Shown here: piece after piece, positions 63,623 through 64,000 of the stretch
Position numbering within the stretch: position 1 is the stretch's first letter
Layout of the letters: each line of letters begins with the position of its first letter
Assembly (NCBI GenBank): GCA_027596075.1
Contig: JADGJC010000143.1
Span: 35,636 to 99,635 of the forward strand
DNA from: Rhizophlyctis rosea
Taxonomy: Eukaryota > Chytridiomycota > Chytridiomycetes > Rhizophlyctidales > Rhizophlyctidaceae
DNA length: 64,000 nucleotides
Direction of reading: 5' to 3'
Notes under the pieces: generated by a model
What the model was told of the DNA's origin: nothing
The model's input: only the letters and a program-made list of their open reading frames with translations
The model's database searches: none
Position numbers and translations under genes: made by a program

Positions 63623-64000
<378 letters not shown>

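Overview
The window is nuclear DNA of a filamentous or zoosporic fungus. The evidence is split genes with many short GT-AG introns (mostly about 55-130 nt), TACTAAC branch points, intron-containing nuclear tRNAs, and fungal gene families: Nma111, a Ran1-type kinase, a PalC/Rim23-type BRO1 protein, CBM1 modules and Lcl3-like nuclease. A MscL channel and a duplicated CxxC/His protein of a type I associate with chytrids make an early-diverging, chytrid-like fungus my best guess, but this is inference. There is one assembly gap (20245-20254).

Layout. 1-1909: C-terminal half of a pro-apoptotic HtrA-like protease (Nma111). 4422-6668: two-finger C2H2 transcription factor. 7156-8647 (-): F-box-like protein. 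9080-9860 (-): decayed RNase T2. 10.2-12.6 kb: gene-poor, with two related TATA/leader units and short tandem duplications. 12737-13560 (-): SNase-domain nuclease. 13814-14473 (-): small, probably mitochondrial, hypothetical protein. 15402-16967 (-): Ran1/Ksp1-type kinase. 17-27.4 kb: mostly gene-free, with the gap, tRNA-Val and a repeat-rich locus (L1). 27433-28785: 7-TM-like protein. 29377-30186: MscL. 30631-35639: tubulin-folding cofactor D (19 exons). 35778-36433 (-): broken ORF. 39091-40377: second multi-TM protein. 41202-44981: cullin-4 (14 exons). 46119-48140: duplicated CxxC/His zinc-binding protein. 48.97-52.4 kb: loci L2 and L3, relatives of L1. 52986-53080 (-): tRNA-Gly. 53458-54639 (-): secreted CBM1/TIL protein. 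55908-57520: PalC-like protein. 57927-58724 (-): secreted DPBB-like protein. 59427-61157 (-): about 12-TM protein. 62125-62197: tRNA-Arg. 62955-63111: MITE. 63623-end (-): C-terminus of Cdc48/p97.

Most genes are unrelated housekeeping functions; I see no operon-like or cluster logic. Cullin-4, the F-box-like protein and Cdc48 are all ubiquitin-system parts but are far apart. The least explained structure is the dispersed family formed by L1, L2 and L3. L1 and L2 carry a strong TATA box and a six-unit CTCCAAGATC array. All three share TACTAAC branch points set 31-32 nt before the 3' splice site, and a short conserved coding-like segment. It may be an undescribed repeat-gene family or the remains of a mobile element. 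Exon coordinates were derived by hand from splice signals and reading frame; for TBCD, CUL4, MscL, the CxxC protein, the transcription factor and both 7-TM genes the summed exons are an exact multiple of three.
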